A stretch of DNA of 64,000 bases, taken from Flavobacterium hercynium (lineage in GTDB: Bacteria > Bacteroidota > Bacteroidia > Flavobacteriales > Flavobacteriaceae). The notes beneath the pieces are model-generated. The model saw nothing but the letters and a program-made list of their open reading frames with translations. It did no database searches and had not been told where the DNA came from. The DNA lies in NCBI RefSeq assembly GCF_002217285.1, contig NZ_MUGW01000026.1, forward strand, positions 62,001 to 126,000. Reading direction: 5' to 3'. Below, piece after piece: positions 1-12,400 of the stretch. Position 1 is the first letter of the stretch; each line of letters opens with the position of its first letter. A program made the position numbers and the translations under genes.

Positions 1-1
1 A

Positions 2-223
2 AGTTCTATCGAAATTGTATTGCTGCACGAAAAAATGCAAACCGAATTTAAGGCAACTTTTTCGCTAATAGAACTTTTCCGTAATCCGAGTATTCCACAA
101 CAAGCCAAATTAATTCAGAATGCCATTAATCAAAGCGGGGAGACAGGAAGCGAAGACGCGATCAAGAAAGCAGTAAACAAAGGATTATCCAGAAGAAACG
201 CAAGAGCAAATAAAATTAACTGA
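2..223 (+). CDS. 3' end of an upstream NRPS/PKS-type gene (carrier-protein domain tail), truncated by window start
   Basis: The reading frame is open from the first bases and ends at a TGA at 221-223. The visible residues (SSIEIVLLHEKMQ..., then FSLIELFRNPSIPQQAKLI) match helices 2-4 of an acyl/peptidyl carrier domain just after the phosphopantetheine serine; the serine itself may lie at or just outside the window edge. After the carrier fold there is a roughly 30-residue tail that is basic (SRRNARANK) and unlike the acidic tails of the other synthases here. The next gene starts 13 bp downstream and opens with a ketosynthase, so this carrier probably hands its acyl chain to that KS. What precedes it (a starter module or a further PKS/NRPS module) cannot be seen. 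The call of a carrier domain is firm; the identity of the whole gene is unknown. Confidence 0.8.
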   Translation, partial: SSIEIVLLHEKMQTEFKATFSLIELFRNPSIPQQAKLIQNAINQSGETGSEDAIKKAVNKGLSRRNARANKIN

Positions 224-236
224 GAAGTTGGAAAAG

Positions 237-3200
237 ATGAAACAAGTTACGGAGAATGATATAGCAATCATAGGAATGTCGGGACGTTTTCCTGACGCTA
301 AGAATATTGAACAATATTGGCAAAATCTCGTTGCAGGTGTAAACAGCATCAATCCCGCAACAGAGGAAGAAATTATTGCTTCAGGTGTTTCTAAAGAAGT
401 TTTGAACCACAAACGCTTTGTTAATGTGAGTTCAAAATTAGAAGACGCCAAGTATTTTGATGCTGATTTTTTTGGTTTAGCCAATAGCGAAGCCGTAATT
501 ATGGATCCACAAATCAGGTTGTTGCTGCAAACCAGCTGGCACGCCATCGAAGATGCAGGTTATGACATGAGCAGGTTCGAAGGATCTGTTGCCAACTTTT
601 GCGGTATGTCGACCAACTCTTATTTAATGAGCGTTCTAAAAACGATATCTCCTACGGAACAAAACGATCTTTTGCTGTACAGAATCTTAAACGAAAAAGA
701 CTTTCTGGCAACCTGGATATCGTATAAATTAAATCTAACAGGTCCTGCAATGACGGTGCAAACAGCTTGTTCGACTTCATTGCTGGCGGTTCATTTGGCT
801 TGTCAGAGTTTATTGAGTTACGAATGTGATATGGCTTTGGCGGGAGGTGTATCTTTTGATTCGAATGAGAAAATCGGATACATACACATGCCGGAATCCA
901 TTTATTCTAAAGATGGTGTTTGCCGTCCTTTTGACAGCAAAGCAACCGGAACCATTAGCGGTGACGGTGTGGGTTCTATTGTATTAAAGAGAGCCACAGA
1001 AGCCCTTAAAGACAATGATCATATTTATGCTTTAATTAAAGGAAGTGCTACCAACAACGATGGCGCAAACAAACAAGGTTATACAACGCCAAGTGTCGAT
1101 TTTCAGCGTGATGTCATTTTAGAAGCCTTGTCTATTGCAGATATTAATCCGGAAACCATCGGAATGATTGAGGCACACGGCACAGGAACGTATATTGGAG
1201 ATCCAATTGAAGTTTCGGCATTAACCGAAGCTTTTAGAGAGTTTACAACAGAAAATCAATACTGTGCGATTGGTTCTGTAAAAAGTAACATTGGACATTT
1301 AGATGCAGCAGCAGGAATAGCTTCTATAATCAAAGCAGCTTTGTGTGTAAATAAAGGTGTTTTAGTACCAAGTCTTAATTTTACGGAAGCCAATCCGGCT
1401 TTAAATTTAAATACATCTCCTTTTTATGTAAGTCAGAAAAATGCCGCCTGGCCAAAACATTTTGAATTACGCAGAGCAGGAGTAACGTCATTAGGCGTTG
1501 GCGGAACAAACGTTCATATCATATTAGAACAGCCACCAGTTATAGTACAGGATGAGGTAGAAAATCATCCGCATGTACTTGCATTATCTTCTTTAAACGA
1601 AGAAAACCTTCAATTACAAAAACAAAAATTACACGATTATATAGATGCAAATGCTAACGTAGCGTCTGCTGATTTAGAGTTTACAAGTCTTTACGGAAGA
1701 AAAGCAATGCCACATCGTTTTACAGCTGTTTTTAAGGATAAAGAAGAATTAAAAACACAACTAAACGGAACACAAAATGATGGTTGTTACGAAGGCTTCG
1801 GTGCAGCAGCACAAAGTATTTTTATGTTTCCGGGTCAAGGAAGTCAATACCATAATATGGCGATTGAATTGTATCAGAGTAATGATGCTTTCAAAAAAGA
1901 CATGGAATATTGTTTTGACTATTTAAAAGCTTTAAGTCCGGTTAATTTCAAAGAAATTATCTTCTCTGAAGAAAATACACTTTTAGACCAGACTGAAAAT
2001 ACGCAGATAAGCTTATTTATCGTAGAATATTGCTTAGCCAAAGAACTTTTAAGATCAGGCATTAAGCCAAATGCCATTATTGGACATAGTTTAGGAGAAT
2101 ATGTAGCGGCTTGTATTTCAGGTTGTATTTCCTTAGACGATGCATTAAAATTAGTTTGCCACCGCGGAAGATTAATGGGGATGATGCCGGAAGGTGCTAT
2201 GCTTTTAGTACAATCGACAGAAAGTGAATTACAATCATTGTTGTTAGATACTGTAGCTATTTGTGTGTACAATACAGATGATAATCTGGTAATTGGAGGC
2301 TCAAAATCGGTGATCGACCAACAAGCAGCTGTTTTAGACCAAAACAATATCTTACACCGAACTTTAAAAGTATCGCATGCGTATCATACACACATGATGC
2401 ACGATGCTTTAACGGCATACGAAAAAGTACTTTCTGAAGTAAAGTTTAATAAGTTCGACGCAGTAATTTTTTCAACCTATACGGGCAATCTGGTAGAACA
2501 GAAAGATTTTTGTTCTAAAGAATATTGGTTAAACCAAATTATTCATCCGGTTAAATTTTTACAGGCAGCTAAGAATGCAGCAGCTTATTTTTCGAATCCT
2601 GTTTTTATAGAAGTAGGACCCGGAAATGGTTTGTCGTCTTTTGTGAAATCTATTTTCAGCAACAAAATTAGTGCAGTTAATTTACTTCCAAAACCATCTG
2701 TAAAAAAGAATGCACTGGATACTTTTTATGCTTCAAAAGCCATTCTTTTAGCAAAAGGAGTACAGTTTGATTTGCCTTTGGTACATAGCGGAAAAAGAAT
2801 TTCGATGCCGGGTTACGCCTTTTCTAAAAACAGATTCTGGAAGCCTAAAATCAATATCAGTCACGAAAATTTTGATGAAATCACAGCATCGTATCATTAC
2901 ACTAATACACAATATCAGAAAAACAGGTTGCGCTCCTCTGTAGAAATTCAGCTTGATGATATAAATCAAATCTCTGAGGAAAAGTTAAACGATTTAAACA
3001 AGCTGCATACTGAATATCTGAACAATATTAAAAAGCTTTTTCCATCGCAAAACAGCATCAATAATACAGTTGAAGCATTGTATGATGAGATTGTGGAAGA
3101 AAGCGCAACAACTTCAGCAACAGCGGTGAAACAAAGCGAAAAAAGAAATGTAAGCAATGTATTTGTTGCACCAGATACTAACACTGAAAAGATTATAGCA

Positions 3201-3467
3201 GAATATTGGGGGGATATATTAGGCTATAATCCGGTAGGTGTATTAGACAATTATTTTGAAGTAGGCGGAAACTCTTTGTTAGCTACAAAACTATTGACTC
3301 AATTATCAGACAGGTTCGAAATCAACTTATTATTTAGAGAATTATCAGAGTGTATCTCGATCAAAGAATTGGCGGTTTTAGTAGACTCAAAAGTGACTAT
3401 TAAAGACTTAGTAGGATCGGTAGAAGTAGAGAATGATACTATTGGCAATAATTATATTGAATTATGA
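237..3467 (+). CDS. Type I polyketide synthase module, KS-AT-ACP (malonyl-type AT)
   Basis: A 1076-residue single-module PKS that would elongate the incoming acyl chain by one malonate unit. The ketosynthase spans about residues 1-430, with active Cys178 in a TACSTS motif and histidines in EAHGTGT and NIGHLDAAAG. The acyltransferase spans about 530-830, with an intact GQGSQ motif, Ser618 in GHSLGEY, and HAYH in place of the malonyl-specific HAFH signature, so malonyl-CoA is the likely substrate. A linker leads to an ACP with Ser1013 in GGNS. There is no KR, DH or ER. ATG at 237 is preferred; a TTG nine bases upstream is in frame but adds nothing conserved. The stop overlaps the next start (ATGA at 3464-3467), so translation is probably coupled. 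This is the only intact AT in the window and may also charge the two AT-defective PKS modules downstream (inference). The C-terminus is a short acidic tail ending NNYIEL. Confidence 0.93.
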   Translation: MKQVTENDIAIIGMSGRFPDAKNIEQYWQNLVAGVNSINPATEEEIIASGVSKEVLNHKRFVNVSSKLEDAKYFDADFFGLANSEAVIMDPQIRLLLQTSWHAIEDAGYDMSRFEGSVANFCGMSTNSYLMSVLKTISPTEQNDLLLYRILNEKDFLATWISYKLNLTGPAMTVQTACSTSLLAVHLACQSLLSYECDMALAGGVSFDSNEKIGYIHMPESIYSKDGVCRPFDSKATGTISGDGVGSIVLKRATEALKDNDHIYALIKGSATNNDGANKQGYTTPSVDFQRDVILEALSIADINPETIGMIEAHGTGTYIGDPIEVSALTEAFREFTTENQYCAIGSVKSNIGHLDAAAGIASIIKAALCVNKGVLVPSLNFTEANPALNLNTSPFYVSQKNAAWPKHFELRRAGVTSLGVGGTNVHIILEQPPVIVQDEVENHPHVLALSSLNEENLQLQKQKLHDYIDANANVASADLEFTSLYGRKAMPHRFTAVFKDKEELKTQLNGTQNDGCYEGFGAAAQSIFMFPGQGSQYHNMAIELYQSNDAFKKDMEYCFDYLKALSPVNFKEIIFSEENTLLDQTENTQISLFIVEYCLAKELLRSGIKPNAIIGHSLGEYVAACISGCISLDDALKLVCHRGRLMGMMPEGAMLLVQSTESELQSLLLDTVAICVYNTDDNLVIGGSKSVIDQQAAVLDQNNILHRTLKVSHAYHTHMMHDALTAYEKVLSEVKFNKFDAVIFSTYTGNLVEQKDFCSKEYWLNQIIHPVKFLQAAKNAAAYFSNPVFIEVGPGNGLSSFVKSIFSNKISAVNLLPKPSVKKNALDTFYASKAILLAKGVQFDLPLVHSGKRISMPGYAFSKNRFWKPKINISHENFDEITASYHYTNTQYQKNRLRSSVEIQLDDINQISEEKLNDLNKLHTEYLNNIKKLFPSQNSINNTVEALYDEIVEESATTSATAVKQSEKRNVSNVFVAPDTNTEKIIAEYWGDILGYNPVGVLDNYFEVGGNSLLATKLLTQLSDRFEINLLFRELSECISIKELAVLVDSKVTIKDLVGSVEVENDTIGNNYIEL

Positions 3468-6400
3468 GTATAGAAATATTATTAAAAGAGCTGGTTGATA
3501 ATAACGTAAAACTTTCTGTGCGGGAAGACAAACTTTTTTGTCAGTTACCCGATGCAGGAATCGATGATAAACTTTTAGGATCACTAAAAGAACACAAAGA
3601 AGCATTAAAAAAAATGTTACTGGAAAAAACCAGTTTCAAAAAAAATCAGTCGATTCCAAAGACCGCTGAACAAAAGAGTTATTCCTTAACGGCTTCTCAG
3701 AAAAGATTATGGGTACTAAGTCAGTTCGAGGGAGGATCGCAGGCCTACAATATGTCATTTGTTACAAAAATAACAGGTGATCTTAATTTTTATTTTTTCG
3801 AAAAAGCATTTCGGGAACTTATTGCACACCATGAAATTCTAAGAACAGTTTTCAAATCTGATGAGGAAACACTGGAAGTCAGACAAAATATCGTGCCGGC
3901 AAACGAAATTTATTTTAGTGTAGAAACGCTGGATTATTCTACAATTGCAGATAGTCCTCAAAAAATAGAAGAATACCTTGATGCTAAAAATAAGGAAGCA
4001 TTTGATTTAGAAAATGGTCCTCTTTTGAGTGTTACATTAATTAAGATAACGGAAAATGAATTCGTTTTTCTATTAAGTATGCATCATATCATCAGCGATG
4101 GCTGGTCTATGGAAGTTATTGTTGCTGAGGTTGTTCAGCGATACAATACGTTATTGGCAGGAAAAGTACATGGAGTTCCTGTGCTGGGACTTCAATACAA
4201 AGATTATGCTGTTTGGGTAGAAGCAGAAAAACAAAGTCCAAAATATAAGGAAGCAGAACAATACTGGGTAAACAAATTTGCAGGAGATCTGACTTCGCTT
4301 ACTTTACCGGTTTCGAGACAAAGACCGGCTATCCAGACTTTTAATGGAAATACGATATCACATTTATTTTCAGAAACCCTTACCGCTAAAATAAAATTGT
4401 TTTCAGAAGACAATGGTGTGACCTTATTTACAACCTTAATGACTATTGTAAATGCGTTACTGTACCGCTATTCCGGTCAGGATGATATTATTGTGGGAAC
4501 TCCAGTAGCAGGGCGTGAACATCCGGATTTAGAAAGACAAATCGGATTGTACGTAAATACACTGGCGATACGAACACAGTTTAATGAAAAAAACACTTTT
4601 GCGGAGCTTTTGCAAATAGAAAAAAACAACCTGATTGCAGCCAATGAACACCAAATGTATTCACTGGACGAATTGGTGCAGAAATTGAGTTTAAAGAGAG
4701 ACCAACGACGTTCTGTTTTGTTTGATATTATGGTCGTATATCAAAATCAATCGTCATTAAATTTAGGCAGTAAAAAAGAAGATGCTGACAATCTTTCGTT
4801 TGAAAAATACAATCTTCGCAAAAACACTTCTCAATTTGATATTAGTTTTAATTTCTCAGAATCCAATAACCAATTAGAATTAAACGCAGAATACAATACA
4901 GATATTTATGACGCAGCTCTGATAGAGCGCATGTTTGATCATTTTCATCTTTTTGCAACGAAAGCTTTAGCGTATCCAAATCTTTTTATTGAGGAAATTG
5001 ATTATTTAACAGCGGCTGAAAAGCAACAACTTTTATTTGAATTTAACGATACTACTGTCGATTATCCAAAAGACAAGACTATTGTTGATTTGTTTGAGGA
5101 ACAGGCAGCGAGAACACCACATAATGTAGCGGTATCTTTTGGAGATATTACCTTGACCTACAAAGAACTTAATGAGCAAGCCAATCAGCTGGCACATTAT
5201 TTAAGAGCAAATTACGCCATACAGCCAGACGATTTAGTTGGAATAAAACTGGAAAGAAGCGAAAAGATGATCATTGCGATCTTCGGAATTCTAAAATCAG
5301 GAGGTGCTTATGTGCCAATTGATCCGGATTATCCGCAAGACAGAATCGAATATATCGAAAAAGACAGCAATAGTAAACTTGTTATTGATGACAATGTATT
5401 AGCATTATTTTATGCAAATCACGAACAATATGCAGCCTCTAATATCGAAAAAATCAATTCGCCGGATGATTTGATCTACGTAATCTATACTTCCGGTACA
5501 ACCGGAAATCCTAAAGGAACATTACTGGAACATAAAAATGTAGTAAGGCTGTTTTTTACAGACAAACCCTTATTTGACTTTAATGAGAAGGATGTCTGGA
5601 CCATGTTTCACTCGTATAGTTTTGATTTCTCTGTCTGGGAGATCAACGGAGCATTGTTATTTGGAGGGAAATTGATAATGGTTCCTAAACAAATTGCTCA
5701 AAATACACCGGCATTTTTAGATTTAGTAGAACAGGAAGGTGTAACGGTTTTAAATCAGACACCCTCTGCATTTTATAATGTAATCAATAGTGAAAAGTCG
5801 GGAGAAAAAAAATGTAATACGCTTAGATATGTCATTTTTGGAGGAGAAGCTTTAAATCCGACACTTTTATCAGACTGGCACAGGAAATATCCCAATGCCA
5901 AACTTATTAATATGTACGGGATAACGGAAACCACAGTGCATGTTACGTACAAAGAAATAACAGAAAAAGAAATACATTCAGAACAATCTAATATTGGTAA
6001 ACCCATTCCAACACTAAAATGCTACATTTTAGATGCCAACAAACGTATGGTTCCTATTGGTGTTACAGGTGAGTTGTATGTAGCCGGATTAGGTTTAGCC
6101 AGAGGATATTTTAATCTTCCTGAATTAACGGCTAAAAAATTCATTTCAAATCCTTTTACAGAAGGCGAAAGGTTATACGACTCAGGCGATTTAGCCAGTT
6201 GGCTGCCCGACGGTAACATCGAGTATTTTGGACGAAAAGACCATCAGGTAAAAATAAGAGGTTACCGCATTGAGTTAGGAGACATCGAGAATGCCATTTT
6301 GCAATACTCAGCTGTTTTAAAACAAGTAGTTGTAGATGTAAAAGTAAACAATCAGGAAAAAATACTGGTTGCTTATCTGGTATCTGATGCTGTGATCGAC

Positions 6401-9400
6401 AGGTCAGAACTGCGTACTTTTCTGCAGGCAAAATTACCGGATTATATGATTCCGGGATTCTACATAACGCTGGAAGTATTGCCATTAACTCATAATGGGA
6501 AAATTAACAGAAAAGCATTACCAAACATTTCTGAGCAGGATATTGTAAAGAAAGAATATGAAGCACCAAGAAATGCAACAGAAGAGATTCTGACCACGAT
6601 ATGGCAGGAAATGATGGGTATTGAAAAAATAGGTATTGCTGATAATTTTTTCGATTTGGGCGGACACAGTTTAATTGTAGCGCAGGTCATCAACAGAATT
6701 CATAAAGAACTTGGTCAGACCGTATCATTCACCGCTTTTTTTGAAAAACCAACGATTGGTGATTTAAGCGCACAATTGCAAAAGAACGATTATTTGGCAA
6801 TACCAAAAACGAAGGAGGCAAATTCCTATCCGTTAACAGCTTCTCAAAACAGATTATGGATATTGAGTCAGCTTGAAGGCGGTTCATTGGCATACAACAT
6901 ACCGGCTGCAGTAAAGCTAACAGGAAGTGTAGATGTAAATAAATTCAATGAATCATTCCGTTTGTTGATCGATCGTCATGAGATTTTAAGAACAAGCTTC
7001 AAAACCAATGAAAATGGTGATGTCGAACAATTTATAACACCTTCCAAAAAAATAAACTTTTCAATCGCGGAAAAAGATTTTAGTACAGCTGATCATCAGG
7101 AAAATCAGATCGCGGTTTATTTTCAAGAAACAGTAAATACACCTTTCAATTTAGAACAAGCGCCTTTGGTAAGAGCCAGTTTAATTAAAATAGCGTCTGA
7201 TGAATATGTGTTTTTCTTATGCCTGCATCATATTATTGGTGATGGCTGGTCTATAGAATTGTTAATTTCAGAAATTGTAAAAAGCTACAATGCGCTGTCA
7301 CAAAAGAAAACAGTAAAGCTTCCGGAATTAAACATTCAATATAAAGATTATGCAGTATGGCTAAATGAAGCTTTGCAGCAGGAAAAATATCAGAAATCAG
7401 AAGAGTATTGGCTGGAACAATTTGCAGGAGAATTACCGGTTCTAGATTTACCAAGTTTTAAGACACGACCTTCAGTACAAACGTATAACGGAGATTACAG
7501 CACACATCAATTTCCGAAATCACTTTTAGAAAAATTAAAGACATTTTCAAAAGAGCAGGACGTTACTTTGTTTATGACATTAATGGCGGGAGTAAACGCT
7601 TTATTGCATCGTTACACAGGCTCAGACGACATTATTACAGGAACACCAATTGCAGGAAGAGAACATCCGGATTTAGAAAACCAAATTGGATTATACCTCA
7701 ACACGCTTGCGATACGCACAAGACTAAAAGAGAAAAGCAGTTTTCTGGATTTAATTTTAAATCAAAAAGAAACGTTACTAAATGCCTACGATCATCAAAG
7801 TTATCCTTTTGATGCCTTAGTGGGAAAATTAAATTTAAAGCGCGACGCCAGCCGTTCTGCTTTGTTTGACGTTTTGGTCGTATTGCAAAATCAGGCACAG
7901 CTGAACAACCTGAAGACAGAAGAACTGGTAAATCTTACAATAAGCGATTATAGTTTTCCGAGAAAAACAGCCCAGTTTGACATCAGTTTTACTTTTGCAG
8001 AAGCAGAAAGCTTAAATCTTACTATTGAGTACAATACTGATATTTATGATAGCAGTTTGATCGAAAAAATGTTTGTGCATTTTGAAAATTTGTTAAACCA
8101 ATTTTTAGAAGAACCACAATCGCTAATAGCAGAAACTGTTTATATCACAGACTCAGAAAAACAACAAGTATTATTTGATTTTAATGCTACTTCGATCGAA
8201 TATCCAAAAGATAAAACGGTAGTAGATTTATTTGAAGAGCAAGCAGTTAAAACGCCAAATAAAGTAGCAGTTATTTTTGAAGATGTAACCTTAACTTATG
8301 CTCAGTTAAACGAACAAACCAATCAGTTAGCACATTATTTACAAGATAATTACAAAATAAAAGCAGATGATCTGGTTGGGATAAAGCTGGACAGAAGCGA
8401 ACGAATGATCGTGGCAATCTTCGGAATACTAAAAGCAGGAGGTGCTTACGTGCCACTTGATGTTACCTATCCGGAAGAAAGAATCGCCTATATCGCAAGC
8501 GATGCCAGGCTAAAACTTATTATTGATGAAATAGAGTTTGAAAAATTTAGCGTAGTAAATGACTCTTTACCTAAAACAGCTCCAAAAGTGAGCGGTTTAA
8601 TCGATCATTTAGCATATTGTATTTACACTTCAGGATCTACGGGAAAACCAAAAGGCGTACTAAATCACCATGCAGGATTGTACAATCGTTTGTTGTGGAT
8701 GAAAGCCTATCTGGAAGTAGGAGAGAACGAAGTATACCTTCAAAAAACACCGTATACGTTTGACGTTTCGGTTTGGGAATTAATTTTGCCTTTTATGACC
8801 GGAAGTACGCTTGTTATAGCAAAACCGGAAGCACATAAAGATGCGGTTTATTTACAAAATATAATTAACGAAAAGCAAGTAAGTGTTATTCACTTTGTGC
8901 CTTCTATGCTGAATGCTTTTTTAGTAGAAGCAGAAGCAACAAAAACAAGCAGTTTAGCACATGTTATTTGTAGCGGAGAAGAATTGTCTGTTTTAACAGC
9001 TCACAAATGCAAAGAAATTATAGAAAACGCACAATTGCATAATTTATATGGTCCAACCGAAGCTTCTATCGACGTTACAGCTATAAACTTAACGAAAGTC
9101 AATGTGTTGCAGGAAGGTGTAAGCATAGGTAAACCAGTTTCGAATACCAGTATTTATATTGTAAACGACGCATTCGGATTACAGCCTGTTGGCGTGCCAG
9201 GAGAATTGCTGATCTCAGGAGTACAAGTTGCAAGAGGATATCTGAATCTTCCGGAATTGACACAAGATCGTTTTATAGCAGATCCCTTTAAAAAAGGCAA
9301 TCAGATTTACAGAACAGGAGACGTTGCGTATTGGAAAGCAGATGGTTCCATTCAGTACCTGGGAAGAATAGACAATCAGGTAAAGATAAGAGGAAACAGA

Positions 9401-12400
9401 ATCGAGCTGGGTGAGATCGAGAAAGTATTGATGGAGCACGAAGCAATCAATCAAGCTGTTGTTATTGCCAAAAAGTATAATGACGAAAAGGTATTGGTAG
9501 CGTATTATTTGTTTGCAAAAGATACTACAATAGACAAAGCAGAAATTCGTGATTATCTACAGCAAAGACTTCCTGCTTATATGCATCCGGGCTTCTATGT
9601 AGAATTAGAAACGTTGCCAATGACATCCAGCGGTAAAGTCAACCGAAATGGATTGCCTGATATCGAAGACAATGACCTTATTCGACGTCAGTATGCAGCA
9701 CCTCAAAATGAAACTGAAGAAAAATTGGTCGCCATTTGGAGTGAAGTATTGCGTGCGCAGGAAATTGGAACTGCAGATGATTTCTTTGCCTTAGGAGGAC
9801 ACAGTTTAATGGTCGCTCAGGTCATCAATCGAATCTATAAACAATTGGGTCAAACTGTATCGTTTAGTGCTTTTTTCGAAAACCCAACCATTCAGGGATT
9901 AAGTCAGCGTTTGCAAAACAATGAGTATCAAGCGATCCCAAAAGCTACGGAAGATGCATCTTATCCGTTAACCGATTCTCAAAGTAGGTTGTGGATTTTG
10001 AGTCAACTGGAAGGTGGTTCACAGGCTTACAATATGCCGGCAGCGGTAACATTAAGTGGAACTTTAGATAGTAGTAAATTCAATGAATCGTTTCAGTTGC
10101 TAATTGATCGTCATGAGATTTTAAGAACTGGTTTCAGAACCAATGAAAATGGTGAGGTCCGACAATATATTGCGCCTTCAGAAGAAATCAATTTTGGAAT
10201 AACAGAAAAGGATTTCAGAGCGATAGGACAACCAGAGAATGCGATTGCAAATTATTTGGAGCAAATTATCAATACAGCTTTCAATTTAGAGAAAGCACCA
10301 TTATTAAATGCCAGTTTAATTCAAACAGAAGAAGACCAGCACGTGTTTTTCTTGTGTGTACATCATATTATTGGCGATGGCTGGTCGACAGAATTGCTGA
10401 TAACAGAAGTGGTACAAATCTATAATGCTTTAACGCAGGGTACACAGGTTAACCTGCCTGTGCTCAACATTCAGTACAAAGATTATGCGGTATGGCTTAA
10501 AAGTGCTTTACAGCAAGAAAAATATCAGGTATCAGAACACTATTGGCTGGAGCAGTTTGCCGGAGAATTACCGGTTTTAGACCTGCCAAGTTTCAAAACA
10601 CGTCCTTTAATACAAACTTATAACGGAGATTATCGTACGCATCAATTTTCAGGAGCGTTTTTAGAGCAGTTAAAATCGTTCTCAAAAGAGCAGGACGTTA
10701 CCATATTCATGACCTTAATGACGGGGGTAAATGCTTTATTGCATCGCTATACAGGCTCAGATGATATAATTGTAGGAACTCCAATTGCAGGAAGAGAACA
10801 CCCGGATTTAGAAAATCAAATGGGATTGTATCTTAACACGCTTGCAATACGCACCAGATTACAAGAAAAAAGCAACTTTTTGACTTTGCTAAGGGATCAG
10901 AAAGAAACTTTATTAAAAGCGTACGATCATCAAAGTTATCCTTTTGATGCCTTAGTGGGCAAATTAAACTTAAAACGTGATACGAGCCGTTCCGCCTTGT
11001 TTGATGTATTGGTTGTGTTGCAGAATCAGACACAATTAAATAATCTCAACACAGAAGAACTGACAAGTCTGAAAGTAAGTGACTATGATTTTGATAAAAA
11101 AACAGCTCAGTTCGACATGAGTTTTACTTTTATTGAAAAAGGAGAATTAGGACTCAAAATTGATTACAATACCGATATTTATGATGCCTATCTAATCGAA
11201 AGAATCTTTGTTCATTTTGAAAACTTGCTAAGCCAGTTTTTAGAACAGCCACAATCGCTTATAGCAGAAGCAAATTACATCACAGCCTTAGAAAAGCAAG
11301 AAGTATTGTTTGATTTTAATGCTACTGCAATCGACTATCCAAAAGATAAAACGGTATTGGATTTATTTGAAGAACAAGCAGCAAAAACACCAAATAAGGT
11401 TGCCGTTATTTTTGAAGATGTAACGCTAACTTATGCTGAACTCAATGAGCAAACCAATCAATTAGCGCATTATTTACGAGATAATTACAAAATACAAGCC
11501 GATGATTTAGTTGGTATACAACTCGACAGAAGCGAATTGATGATCATTGCGATCTTCGGAATATTAAAAGCAGGAGGTGCTTACGTACCAATTGATGTGA
11601 CTTATCCGGAAGAAAGAATCGCATATATAGCAAGCGACGCTAAGCTGAAACTTTCTATTAATGAAAATGAGTTTGTAAAATTCAGAGCAGTACAGGAATC
11701 ATTTCCAAAAACAGCTCCAAAATTGAGCGGTTTAATCGATCATTTAGCGTATTGCATTTACACCTCAGGATCTACAGGAAATCCAAAAGGTGTATTAAAT
11801 CACCATGCCGGATTGTACAATCGTTTGTTGTGGATGAAAGCGTACTTAGAAGTAGGAGAGAAGGAAGTGTACCTTCAAAAAACACCGTATACGTTTGACG
11901 TTTCAGTTTGGGAACTTATTCTGCCTTTTATGACCGGAAGCACGCTTGTTATCGCAAGGCCGGAAGGGCATAAAGACACCGCTTATTTACAGGGAATTAT
12001 CAGCGAAAAGCAAGTGAGCATTATTCATTTTGTGCCTTCCATGTTAAATGCATTTCTATTGGAAGCAGACAAAGAAAAATGCAGCAGTTTAGAACATATT
12101 ATCTGTAGCGGAGAAGAGTTGTCTGTACTTACAGCAGCAGAATCTAAAGAAAGATTTAAAAATGCACAACTGCATAATTTATACGGTCCAACCGAAGCCT
12201 CTATCGACGTTACCGCAATAAACTTAAGTAACGTAGATGTTTTGCAGGAAGGTGTAAGCATCGGTAAACCTGTTTCGAATACCAGTATTTATATCGTAAA
12301 CGATGCATTCGGTTTACAGCCTGTTGGCGTACCAGGAGAATTGCTGATTTCAGGAATACAAGTCGCGAGTGGATATCTGAATCTGCCGGAATTGACAAAA

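Noticed and set aside
6156..6485. Minus-strand open frame of 109 codons inside the three-module NRPS
   Set aside because: It is antisense to a well-conserved A domain, has no domain features, and similar antisense frames occur at the same place in other A domains of the window.
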